From Tetracladium setigerum (taxonomy: Eukaryota; Ascomycota; Leotiomycetes; Helotiales): DNA of 64,000 nt. Location of the stretch: NCBI GenBank assembly GCA_031472005.1, contig PZJY01000008.1:2232001-2296000 (forward strand). Reading direction: 5' to 3'. Positions 12,699-23,700 of this stretch are shown one piece after another. A program made the translations under genes and the position numbers. The notes beneath the pieces were generated by a model. It was not told the origin of the DNA. It was given only the letters and a program-made list of their open reading frames with translations, and did no database searches. Positions within the stretch are counted from its first letter, which is position 1. Every line of letters starts with the position of its first letter.

Positions 12699-13466
12699 TG
12701 CAGTTGCAGCAGTCTGGATGTCTGTTATTTCTCTCTCTCTCTCTCTCTTTTGGATCTACTGGTACTTTATTAGTCTGACATACATGGCAGAGAAACGTTA
12801 CAGTGAGGCATCTCGTCACTGTGATCAATATATTGATTCGACATACCTGCAAGCACCGAAATCAACCTTCCGACCTCTTACTTCAGCGAAGACCTTCGAC
12901 CGAAGATAAAACCCAGATATGGAAGAAATAAATCTGAGTAGGAGAATGATGCTCGTGCAATGAATGAGTTGCACAGTACGTTTGTCGAGGGGCGAGCACT
13001 GGGAAATAGCAGCTCAGGTCGAGGTCGTTTGGGAAGAGATGAAGTAGCCGAGATGGAGTTCATCCCGGATCATCATGATCCTCCTCATCCTCCCCAAAAG
13101 GCCAAGGACTGCTGTCGCAGCCCACCACGCCATCCCGCATACAGCTATTCTGCCGGAGGCGGTGTTGATGATGAGATCCGAGCGTCAGAAAATAATTGTT
13201 CCAGAGCTGGTTGACTTTGACTCTTCCAAAGACAACAAAGTCGCCAACAAAGACGTCGTCGTTGACCTCACAACTGTTGCCGATCAGCCAGAAACTCAAC
13301 AAAGTAATCTAGCAGTTGCTCACGATACTGACAACACTTCCCTTACAACCCCGTCGTCTGCAGAAGCTTGTTCAAGCAAGAGCAACTCCTCTGTCGCATC
13401 ATCTCCAGCTTCTTTGACCCCGCGCCTTCCCCCAAGCTCGATCTATCCGCCCACCACAACCTCGAG
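12699..13466. other. Spacer between the Hsm3-like gene and Rpc31
   Basis: Divergent intergenic region that must hold both promoters. A (CT)n tract lies at about 12730-12748. An open frame from about 13075 to 13509 runs into the Rpc31 start in another frame; it may be leader sequence with an upstream ORF. Confidence 0.4.
12730..12748. repeat. (CT)n microsatellite
   Basis: Uninterrupted CT dinucleotides about 30 bases upstream of the minus-strand Hsm3-like start codon; may be a promoter element or 5' leader. Confidence 0.7.
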
Positions 13467-14484
13467 ATGGCTGGCAGAGGCAGAGGCGGAGGAGCCCCAG
13501 GCCAATTGAAGAACGTTACCTGGGAGCAAGACAAGGATATCAAACTCAACTCCAAGCCATCCGAACTCTTCCCCGTGAGTGCTTCCATTCCCTGCGCCCC
13601 ACTCACCCAACCTAGCTAATCACTCTATCTCGTGTAGCCTCACCCCAATATCAAGGCTCCCGTTCCTGCCAGTGAGAAAGAGATGCGTCAAGTTTTTCAC
13701 TACAAGAACGTTCGCAACCGCATTCACCGTGGCCCTCTCTACACCCAACCCACCAAGCGACGCGACGATGGTGTCCCTCCCAAGATCTTCAGCGAGGAGC
13801 AGTACAATGCGCAATACACTACCGACAGCAAGGCTGATATGGATCCCTTCACTGGCGTGGAGACCTACTCGCAGAGAATGGCTGGCAAGACGAACACCAT
13901 TCCAAAGTTGTCTGGTCGTCCATTCGGTTTGTGAAGCTACTGCTGGGAAGGGTGAACAATACTAATTTCAGTGACAGATTTAAGTCTCTTTCCAAAGGAA
14001 TTATGGAGCACGCTCGAGGGTACTGAGGGTGAGGCTGTTCGTGCTCACTTGGATTTGGTTGCCGAGAAGAAAGCCCGTGTAGGTTATCCGATCATGCTGT
14101 AATCACACTACTAATTTGACGAACAGCAAATCAATGGTGTTAAGGATCCTGAGGGAGATGCTAGAATCCGTGCTATGATGGACAAGATTCACAAGTTTGG
14201 AGATGATGAGGAGGAGGAGGAGGAGGCCGAGGAAGTTGGTAAGAATCCCTTCGTCTTTAATCTGCGCCATTCCGTCCATTCCTTCTTTGCATTGTTCCTG
14301 TCAGATCACATCATCTTCTCATCTCCACGTATTCCTTTCTTTCCTAACCACCTCCCTCACAGAACAAGACTCCGAATTCGATGATGAAGATATGGGCGGT
14401 GACTACGATGGTGAACAATACTTCGATAATGGAGAAGAGGATGGCGATGATGGAGAAGGAGGAGGTGGTGGTGAGGAGTACTAG
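13467..14484 (+). CDS. RPC31: RNA polymerase III subunit Rpc31 (C31/RPC7)
   Basis: Five exons: 13467-13574, 13638-13926, 13978-14078, 14127-14238 and 14363-14484, giving 243 residues with every join in frame. The N-terminus is the Gly/Arg-rich MAGRGRGGG typical of this subunit. Conserved blocks follow: FHYKNVRNRIHRGPLYT (after residue about 50), TYSQRMAGKTNTIPKLSGRP, then FPKELWSTLEG spanning the exon 2/3 join. The C-terminus is a long acidic tail of Glu, Asp and Gly, as in yeast Rpc31 and human POLR3G. The protein sits in the Rpc31-Rpc34-Rpc82 heterotrimer that helps polymerase III open and initiate at tRNA and 5S genes. The window also holds two tRNA-Pro genes 1.6 kb downstream, which is coincidental as far as I can tell. 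Confidence 0.92.
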
Positions 14485-16060
14485 AGCTCATTTCCGACTC
14501 GATTGCTCTCCCTTTAAATGCGTGCTTGGGGTTATTAGCGAGGCGTCACGGTGTTTGGGCATGATACCATCAGTTCTGTGTAAAGTGATCATTGTAAAAG
14601 TAGATTCTCCCAAAAAAAATTGAAAACTAAATATCTTTGATAGACACCGTCTTTTGGAAGAGGAGTTTCTGGCTCGAGGAAGTTTGTGTCAACAGTCGGG
14701 GGGAGATTATCTTATTTTCGTAAGCATGGTGACTTATAGTTGCCCAGTTATTCATTATTAGCTGCTCCATGCAGAAGATACTTGGTAGCGAGTTCCAACT
14801 TCGAAGAATGAGGAGAGTTATTTTAGGCCAACTCTCGAAAGTATCAAACATTAGATACCTACCTAGCGAGCTAAGCATGACTTCAAATTTCAACTTCTTG
14901 AAGGCTGGCTCAGGTATTTGGGCACATAGATAGGTAGGTACCTGGATAGATTCCTAACCTATGTGTAAGGAATAATACGAAAGAACCTGTTGGTACATTC
15001 GCCTCTCAGCTCTGAGACTGAGAATTAGAGTTGTTCTCGCTAAGAAGTTGGAGACGAAATCTTCTTTTCTTTCTTGAATCCTGTAAAACAGTAGATCACT
15101 TCTTTGGAAGGATCTTCCCTTCCAATATTGAGACCAAAGAAGGTACCGTTTGGGAAAGGATCTTTCCCAAGTATTGAAAGTGGCCCCATCGTCGTTGAGC
15201 TCTAGATAAGTGTATTAAATCACCTCAATACTCATCTATTGCGGAAGAGGAGTAACCACGGCATAACTGACCAGCTCATGAACAAGATGCTAACTACCTT
15301 CTATGCGAGTTTTTGAATGAGCGTTTTCCAAAAGGTAGCATTTTCAGAACTGAACTGCTAGTTCCAGTCGCATCCAGGACTCCACGGAAGATCTTCGAGC
15401 CTTCATTGATTTCTTGAAGTGCCCTGATAATTCGGCACACCCACATTTGCCATTGTTTGACTTTTGGATTTGGACAAGAACAGGCCTACAATCGAAGTTC
15501 TCAATAAAAAACCTTCGAACTTACAGGGAATGTACTTAACGGTTTCAAGAAGCGTGAAGTATCAAGCCCATTTGGTCAATCTCTTCGCATCGAAGAGAAA
15601 TGTAAAAGAAACCATCTTCCACCTTGGTCCACCGCGCGATTTTGATAATGAATCAGAAGCAATTGGCATGGCTGACCTTGGAGAGGATGCTGGAGAATAG
15701 CTGATGGAAAGCGTCAGTTGGAAAAGGACGATGAGGATGCTGGGGATGGGTTGGCTGGTGGCACGTCCAAAAAGAGGAAATTGTGAACGAGCTGAACGAG
15801 GGTTGGACTAAGATCCTGTAATATTTATATGTTGTCACAATAGCCACGAGGAAAATGCCATAAATGATTGTAAATCAAAACATTACGAGACTTTCAACGT
15901 TCTCGAGTGTACGGTGGAGATCTGGTGGGCAAGTATCTAAATTCAAGTTAAGAACATTAACAGAAATGAACCCTTTCTCAGGAGCCAGCCACTATATCAA
16001 TTCATCACCACCAAAAAGGGAAGACTCCAAGAGGAAGGCACAAAAAAGATATTGTAAATT
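14485..16060. other. Spacer containing a possible gene relic
   Basis: AT-rich sequence downstream of Rpc31. Near 15106-15180 there are short repeats of GGAAGGATCTTCCC and GGGAAAGGATCTTTCCC type, both near-palindromic. The part 15464-15790 is listed separately as a possible relic. Confidence 0.35.
15464..15786 (+). pseudogene. Possible gene relic with a frameshift
   Basis: A frame from 15464 to 15700 ends in an acidic stretch (GMADLGEDAGE). Immediately after, a different frame reads KRQLEKDDEDAGDGL and ends in a basic GGTSKKRKL followed by TGA at about 15784. The two pieces look like one acidic-then-basic protein tail broken by an indel near 15700, the basic end resembling a nuclear localisation signal. 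I do not recognise the parent gene and cannot exclude chance. Confidence 0.3.
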
Positions 16061-16150
16061 GGGTCTTACCGCGACTCGAACGCGGGACCTCTCGCAAGTG
16101 AGACTCAAGGTAAACCCTAAGCGAGAATCATACCACTAGACCATAAGACC
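16061..16150 (-). tRNA. tRNA-Pro (AGG) with intron, copy 1
   Basis: Read on the minus strand from 16150: acceptor GGTCTTA pairs with TAAGACC at the other end, followed by discriminator C. The D arm contains GTCTAGTGGTATGAT (A box), and the T arm CCGCG-TTCGAGT-CGCGG (B box). The anticodon stem CTCGC/GCGAG encloses the loop TTAGGGT-type sequence with anticodon AGG, split after the base following the anticodon by an 18-base intron. Mature length would be 72 bases. Both stems pair without mismatch. Confidence 0.92.
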
Positions 16151-16278
16151 TGGTTAGGTTTAAAACCGTTGGAAGCCCACCGGAGCAAAAGGAATTATGC
16201 AGAATGCGTGGGAGAAAGAAATGAATAAAATAATGGAAGCAAAAAGGTGCAAAAATTAAATCTTTTGTTTTCAAGATT

Positions 16279-16368
16279 GGGTCTTACCGCGACTCGAACG
16301 CGGGACCTCTCGCAAATGAGACTTAAGGTAAACCCTAAGCGAGAATCATACCACTAGACCATAAGACC
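16279..16368 (-). tRNA. tRNA-Pro (AGG) with intron, copy 2
   Basis: Same tRNA as copy 1, 128 bases further along and in the same orientation. The mature sequence is identical. The only differences are in the 18-base intron, where two bases have changed (CTTGAG versus CTTAAG, and CACT versus CATT). Identical mature parts with diverged introns suggest an older tandem duplication kept under selection. Confidence 0.92.
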
Positions 16369-17206
16369 TTGTTGGAGCCGGAATCGCATACTAAAAAATA
16401 TATAGCTAAAAAGTCATTGTGGAAGGCCGAGAAAGTGTATGGCCAATGAACACAGTGGATGCGGACGATCTCCGATGAAAGACTGGGCTCGTGAGCGATT
16501 TAGGACTAGTCAGGTACAGAATTCCATCTGCAGCCGAAACCCCTTTCCTGCCTCTTTACACAAAGACCCAATCTAACAACCTCACAACATCTCAATCACA
16601 TCCTCCCCATTCTTTCTCTTTCCACAACTCCAAACATCTTCCAAGCTTCTTGACACTCTTGGAGGCAATACTTGTCCTCCTGGCGCATACTCTACTCTTA
16701 CATGTCCCAAGTTCCTCAAATCTTCACAACGGACTTTTGTTTGGTCTGGGGCACATGAATCCTTCCCAAGCGAAATGAGAAAGCTGTATTTAGTGCACCC
16801 CGCCCACTGTGCCGCACATCAGAAATGCTTGTCCCGCCTTCAGAGCTCCGTGCAGCCCTATCGCAAACCTTCCTTTCTCTTTACCCGCGCTCAAGTAACT
16901 GATTTGGGCCTTAAGTCACTTTCTCGCGCCCCTACTCCGAGCTACTCGGCGTCCAAGAGGATTTCACACCTTCCAGATGCTCCCTAGATGTCCAATTTGC
17001 CTCGAGGGGCTTACAGCCATTTAGTGGTGGCTTCCCCCATTCCCCGTTTCTCTCTCTCCCACCGACATCATCAATCTCTCCGTCGCGCCCTTTTGCGAAC
17101 TTTTTGGTTTGCGTCCATTCGTTGACGAGTTTTGATCGCGATCTTTACAGTACCAGCTTCGGCTACCTTACTCTCATTCTTGCTATTTATCCTATAGTAA
17201 TCAATC
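16369..17206. other. Promoter region of the chitinase gene
   Basis: No supported gene. The last 300 bases are C/T-rich with STRE-like CCCCT/AGGGG cores near 16927 and 17004 and a C-rich run at 17034-17045; these suggest stress or carbon control but are only consensus matches. CT-rich tracts before 17207 are typical of fungal core promoters. Confidence 0.35.
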
Positions 17207-18684
17207 ATGATCTTTTCCAAATCTCTCTTGTTGGCCACTGGCTTGTCCTTGATATCTTCCACCACGGCTATCTATGGTGCAAACAAGAAGATCAACTTGG
17301 CTCTATACTGGGTAAGAAGATTTATAGTTCAAGTTCAAAAGCTTCGCAGACCCCCACAACTAACTTTATTTCCTACCCTAGGGTCAAGGATCAAACCAAC
17401 GACCATTGGCCGCCTTCTGTCAGAACTCTGTCGTGGACATCATTCCCATCGGTTTCGTGAACGTATTTCCTCCAGCTGGAAACGGATATGTGGGCGCAAA
17501 CCACGGAAATGCATGCTATGGAGCGGGTTATTACTACAAAGGTCCTGGATACAACGGTGCTCCAAGGGTAGCCGCCAACGATTTGCTCCCAAACACTTGC
17601 ATCCCGATCCAACAAGGCCTTCCCGCATGTCAAGCAAGGGGAAAGAAGATCCTGTTGTCAGTTGGAGGCCACCCACCCGCCAAAACCTACAAAAACCAAC
17701 TCAAAAACGCCGCCGATGGAGAATTCGCAGCAAACTTCTTGTGGAAAGCGTACGGTCCTAAGGACCCAACCTGGACTGGTCCTCGACCATTCGATATTCC
17801 AGGAAGCAACGTGACTTCCGAGGTTGATGGTTTCGACTTTGATATCGAAACTACCAATGACGGAACCAATCTCGCCAATGGTAAGTTCTATATGCGTTTT
17901 TTAAACATGCCTAGGTGGTTATCAAAGAAGAGACAAAGTCAAAGACTAACAATACTCACTCAGGCGAAACTGCCGCCTACGTCGCGTTGATCAAACGACT
18001 CCGAGTTCTCATGAAAGCCCAGACCGCGAAAACAGGCAAAGTCTACATCCTCAGCGGCTCTCCACAATGCACCCTCACCAACGGCAAAGAAAGCAACATG
18101 GATGCCATGATCTACCACGGCGGCTTCGACATGCTCTTCATCCAATTCTACAACCAGGGCGTCGTGTCCTGCACAGCTCGCAGTCGTGCCAAGAAGAACG
18201 GAGGTGACTTCAATTACCCCAAATGGATCACTTATGTCAACAGAGCTGGAAGTGCTAGCGCAAACGCGAGGTTGTATATTGGCTTGCTTGGCGGACCAAC
18301 AGGTGGCACTTCGGGTGATTATCTCAACGTTGCTGAGGTGAAGAACTTGATCAGTGTTTATGGAAAGGCAAATCAGCTCGGTGGTATCATGCTGTGGGAG
18401 GCTCAAGCCGTGCAGGACAACAACGATGGTGGAATTCCTGTTAACCAGAGATACTGGCATGTGGTCAAGGTTGCAATGATGGTAAGTTTTTGACATGCTA
18501 CTCCTGATTTTCGATGCTAATTTGTGTCAAACAGGCACTCTATCCAGGTGTCCCCATGAAGCGTGACTTGGCGGAAGTCGAAGCCAGTATTCTTGCCGAA
18601 TCCCAAGAAAATAGTGTACCACTTCTTGAGGCTCCAATTCGCCACAAGCATAGATCGCATATGGCACGTCACCAACATCATTAG
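17207..18684 (+). CDS. Secreted class III chitinase (GH18)
   Basis: Four exons: 17207-17311, 17382-17880, 17964-18481 and 18535-18684, giving 423 residues; all introns are GT-AG and in frame. Residues 1-21 are a signal peptide (MIFSKSLLLATGLSLISSTTA). The GH18 barrel starts at KINLALYWGQGSNQRPLAAF and includes KKILLSVGG. The catalytic DxxDxDxE signature DGFDFDIE lies at about residues 184-191 with the acid Glu at 191, so the enzyme should be active. The later strand GIMLWEAQA matches the usual barrel end. No chitin-binding module is visible; the tail is basic and His-rich (HKHRSHMARHQHH). Plant- and fungal-type class III enzymes hydrolyse chitin internally and act in wall remodelling or nutrition. 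Confidence 0.93.
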
Positions 18685-19338
18685 GTAGTTACTCATCTAA
18701 GTGTGTTCAATGCATATGTAATGATTACCCTGTCTGCTTCATAGCTTTGCGGTGTCCTTCTTGAAGACTTCTTGAGCCTGTGAATGGAACTCTTACTTAA
18801 CCTAGATTTCAATTATCTGACGAAATTTTCGAAATACAGTCTCGGTCTCTTGTTTGACATGACAAAGAGTTCAGACGGCTCGTGCTACCATGACATGATC
18901 ATCCATAATAGATGGGAGCTTCTATAAATTTTAGCATGAATTCGGCTCATGATTCACCTTCCAGTAAGAGATGTTCCATCAGTTGGTAGTTGTGAAGCTC
19001 TCAACAAATATAATTTCAAGAGAAGACAACTCTCAGTGTAAGAAAGCTAAGCCATTCATCGTTTCCCTTTTTTTCTCTTTCACAAACACCTAAGTACAAG
19101 CATGATAATTACTCTGGGTATATCTTGAGCAAGTTGTCATGTGACATCGTGATGTATTGTGCCTTCCTCTTCAAGTCCTAACAGAGGACTTCCGAAACAA
19201 AGTCTACGCCGACAACTCGCAACTCCAAAAAATCACACGACCTCAAAACCGTGTACGCAACATTTTATCTCATCCAATCTCGAATTTCTAAATCATCCAC
19301 TAAGGTATTCTAGTTCCTTCGTCCTTCCAAGTGTCATC
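18685..19338. other. Spacer, no gene seen
   Basis: Holds the 3' end of the chitinase transcript and the promoter of the repeat-protein gene. No motif-bearing frame. Confidence 0.35.
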
Positions 19339-20770
19339 ATGTCTCGTCGCCCTCCAGAAAAAGGTGCGCAAGACAATATCTAGGTACCTTGGTCACCTTT
19401 CAGGAACTCAGACTCACGATAAAACAGAAAACCAACCATTATCACTGTGTTCCAGAGCGCCAAGGCTCGGTCTAGTCGATGAAGATACGGAGCGCGCTAG
19501 ACGATCTATGTCGCCTTCTCCCGAAGCGAGAGAGTTTCCTAGACAGTCCAAATCACAACAGCGGTCCAAATCAGAACAACCTTGCCCTCCAACACCCACC
19601 AAAATGTTCCCCATAAGTTCAGAGCCACATACAGACTCAAATCGACTTTCCACATCTTCGCAGAAAGAACGCTTGCCCGTCGTTACTGTCAGAGAAGTTT
19701 TCCTTACAACCAATGAGCGGTTTCCAACGATGGATCGACCACTTTATCCTCATGAGAGGGTGCCGGAGAAGGTTCCTACTCCGGTAAAGGAATTATTTCC
19801 TGCGGTTAAACGACAACTATACCCTCACGAGAGGATACCTGAGGTCGTTGCTGCCCCAGCCAAGGAGGTGCTTCCTCCCACGAAACGACAACTCCTCCCT
19901 CACGAGAGGATACCTGCAGTCTCTGCTACACCAAAGAAAGAGCTGTTTCCGGAGAAGAAATCAGAATTGTTCTCTCCACCAAGAGAAGATTTATCTCCCA
20001 ATTCAAACAAGGAGCTATACCCAGCCTTGATGAATTCGGATTCTGAGCGGCCAAAGGAGTACCACCGGTCGGAACTCACCTCTTCACCTTCGAAAAATTT
20101 ACAACCAGGAAAAGGTCTTTCTGAAAAGCCAAATGTTCGAAACTCTCCGAAGAATGCCATGCCGCCTGATAATCGGGGTACTGGGCTCGCTGGAAAATGG
20201 CAACATGATCTGTTCGAGAAGGATGGGCCACGGACGGATATCGCCCCACATATTGAATGGAAACAAAACGCTCCACCTGTTGCATACTACAATTCTCCTC
20301 GAGGAAATACAAGTTCGCCATCACGACAGCGAAAGAATGTACCAAATGCTCTGGGAACCACATCGCGAACCGGAATATCAAGTCATGAACAACCTGACGC
20401 CATAATGAAGCGAACCTCCCCATCTCCTCCAAAAGCCAGACCAGAACGGGTCATTAAGAGAAGTCCGAAAAGCAACAAGACAACTCCAACTTCAAACCCA
20501 TCCTCCTTAGTATTGCCCCCCTCTTGGAACAACATCTCCACTCCAAATTCAAAACCAGAATGGACTCCTGCACGAGGAGGTTCCCCGGACCCTGGTATCT
20601 CTTCATCCACATCTACCACTACCACGCCTCCTCGACAAAGACCGGAAAGTACCGATTTTGTCGCTAGACGAATGATCGGCCATGCGTTGGGAGTGCGAAT
20701 ACCAAAGAAAACCGATGATAGAAGCTTGGAGATTGCGAAGGTGTTAAGGGGTAAAGTGAGTGGCTCTTGA
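19339..20770 (+). CDS. Disordered protein with 25-residue Pro-rich repeats
   Basis: Best model is two exons, 19339-19363 and 19404-20770, giving 463 residues; the 40-base intron (GTGCGC to TTTCAG) is short, so a start at the ATG at 19507 (MSPSPEAREF) is the alternative. The protein is rich in Ser, Pro, Lys and Arg throughout and has no globular domain that I can see. Residues about 104-180 contain three near-perfect 25-residue repeats, each ending a proline-rich block around the core LYPHER(I/V)P, and a degenerate fourth. Phospho-site-like SPSP, TSSPS and KRTSPSPP motifs are frequent. The C-terminus (DFVARRMIGHALGVRIPKK) looks more structured and could be a short conserved motif. Function unknown; a scaffold or cytoskeletal adaptor is a guess. 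Confidence 0.7.
19715..19939 (+). repeat. Three tandem 75-base coding repeats
   Basis: Units 19715-19789, 19790-19864 and 19865-19939, each exactly 75 bases and in frame. Shared protein core is P-x3-(K/R)-x-L-x-PHER-(I/V)-P. Units 2 and 3 are closer to each other than to unit 1. A diverged fourth unit follows from 19940. Confidence 0.85.
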
Positions 20771-23700
20771 GAGACTGACCTGGCGTGGGTTGGGTGGATG
20801 GAGGTGTACCGTATAATCCTGCGGGAAGTTGGGATTGTAAGGGCAGATTATGAGGATAGCGTTATTGTGGCGGTACAAGTTGGGGTGATAAAAGAGGGGT
20901 TTAAATTATCCGATTGAGAGATTTAGACAGATGTGGATAGAGGTGGAAAAAAGGTAATTATTCGTGTACGATGAGGGTTTAATAATGCAGTAGCTTTCCA
21001 GGTCCAGATGCCAACATTTCTTCCTATTTGATTCGACAGAAAATCCCAAAAAAGGCCCTGTTGATCACTTTGATGAATAGGATTTTATGAGTAATCTAGG
21101 TAGATGAGGGGATGAGATGATGAGGTTGATAAACAGAAGGTGAGGAAAGAACGGGCATCAATACCTACTTCGATACGTAACATGGACAAAACGTTTATTG
21201 ATTGAACTTTTGGGGAATGTTGTTTGGAGGTGTGTGAAAAGTTGGAGATGTTGAACTTGACTGAGAGCAACAAGGCTTATTTTGGTACTATCATATAAGA
21301 AAGAATGTGGTAAAGGAGAATGCTAGAATGTGTAAAGGTAGACGACATTGGCGCGCGGATAATTTTAGTTGTTGGAAAAGAGAAACCAACATTTATTGAG
21401 TTATCACGCAAATAAGGGAATCTATCCAACGAAGTAATCAAGTAACAATTTGAACTGCTTAAAAGCAACCTGGGTATCTGTGTCTAATTCGAGGAAACCT
21501 GGAGGTACAACTACCTACGGCTAAAGGAAATTGCAATTCTCTTTTCTGATTCCTGCTGTTTTGTCAGCTATTATGGGAAGAATCGTGTGAAGCGAGGGTG
21601 ATAAAATAAATATGTATTCGAGATAGCGCCAGCGATGAATGCAAGTTTCCCGAAGAGGCCGAGAGGATATTCGCCATTGTGGCGAGATTCAAACTACTAA
21701 TACGGGAATTCAAGCTCAAAAGTGCAATCCGCGCATTTCGTGTCTCGCCATCTCATTAATATTTTTGTCTCCATCCAGCAATAAAATTCTCGACCATGAT
21801 AACAGAGCAAAAAGCGGGGGGTTCATCCAAAAAAAAACTAATCACGTGTCTTTTCTATTTCCATCTGAAATCGCTTGAAATCATCTGAAAACTGACTGGC
21901 GCACGCTTGTCATCCTTCGAGGCTTCTGGAATACCGTTCGTTTTATCTTCGGTTGGTTAGGTGGACCGTGGACGAGAAGAGAAAACAAGTCCACCTTCTT
22001 CGAACAAAGTGGGCAACTCTTCACGAGGGAATTGTATGGAGATTGGAGATTGCAAGTCTTTTTCATTTCTCGGGATTAGGATCGCTGCAGGGTTCTGCAT
22101 TGAGCTATTATTGGGATCCGCTGGCTGGGAGGAGAGCAACATGAGTCGTGCGTGTGTCTCTTTGCCCACATCGCTTATTAATGAATTTGCTTTGAATTTG
22201 GTTTATTTGATCACTTTTTGTTAAAGTTGATGATGCCCTCTCTTTTGACAGAGGTAAATTCTCAGTAGCTGCAAATCTCAGAGTCTCAAGAGTGAATGGA
22301 TGATGAGTCCCTCTAAGGTTTGCGTTAGTAATGCTTTTAAATTATCCGGTGCCCTTCTTGCTCGCTCAAGCTTTGTGGCTTTCAATGATTTGCCGTCGAT
22401 CAGTCCTCTTTCGGGCCCTCCCTCGAGTAGTTGACAGTCTGATCGCGCGAGGAGAAAAAGAATGATTGATACAAGTATGTACTCCATAGAGTTGTGAGGT
22501 TCAGGTGCTGGTAACAAACTCCTCCAACTTTGCACTTCTTCCCGTCCCTTTTCCCTCTCAAGAGTATTCAGGTTACACGTATCATCAGCAAGGTGATTCC
22601 TTTTCTCGGTGCTGGCACGAATCATCAGTTGTCTTTACCATGAGAAAAACAACCTACCTTCCACCCCGCCTCCTTAGAATACGACGTATACCATCCATCA
22701 GCGGGTGGTTTTCCCATCCTTTTCCCATACGACAGCTAGTTTTCCCTTCCTTACATCAAACGAGGCTTTCTAGCTTACCAGATTCCCGGACTGCGACGTG
22801 CAACAAAACCTTCGCACGCTTTTCTATGGACAGAAAGCGAGAAGGTGAGAAAAGAAAAAGTCTAAAAACAAATGCAGTGTGCGTGGTGTGTGTGCTTGCG
22901 GTGGGCAGGTGCTTGCTTCTGTCTCGTGTAGGTTTTTGATAGATCGAAAGTTTCACTCTCCCCTCGCCTCGCCTCAACCCTACTACCCTACACCGCAACA
23001 AAAGGGACCCAACAACAACGCAACCCATTCTTGTTCTCGCTGCAAACTCGAGAGCATTGGGAGATTGTTTTGTTTGACGAGTTGTTAGTGTACCAAAGAT
23101 TGAAGTGCGACGTGCAACAGAAAGTAGCAAATTCGCCCTGTTTTTGCGGTCTGGTTGCTGTTTTGGGCTTCCGAGTAGATTGGAATGGAGTTTGGGTTGC
23201 GTCGGCAAGTTTCCCTTGCTTTCTTGGCGGGAAAAAAATAGGCTGGAAGCGTCAGAACCGTGATGCGCTGAGTTCTGGTACGATTGGACCATGGACGAGG
23301 AGGCTCGTGGGTTTTTGTTGAACAAAAGGTGGTCATGGAGTTGCTTCAAATAGTAGTCATGTCCCCTTGATGGCATGACGGACGGCCATGTTCTTTTGCC
23401 CTTCATGAGAGTTTCTTGCGTTGTTGTTTTTGGCTGCGTTTTTTGCTTCGGATGTGGGGTGGGTGGGTTATTTTAAGCGATGACGATGTTATTCCCAGCA
23501 AACGAACATTCATGAGCTCGATGGGGCTGAAATAACCGAATTCCACTTTCAAGGCTCGCGACGTGCAACAAAGGATGGATTCCCAAGATATATTTGGCAT
23601 TTTATTGTTACTGGCATCTCTGAAAAGTGGGAGAGCTTTCTGAAGTCCGAAATGATGGTTTGGACCTCTTGAGTGTTGATCTGGGAAGGATTCAAAGCAT

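Noticed and set aside
17960..18496. Minus-strand 178-residue frame in the chitinase gene
   Set aside because: Antisense shadow of chitinase exon 3.
22756..23406. Minus-strand 216-residue frame
   Set aside because: No start context, domain or splice support; residue composition is random-like; located in a gene-free tract.
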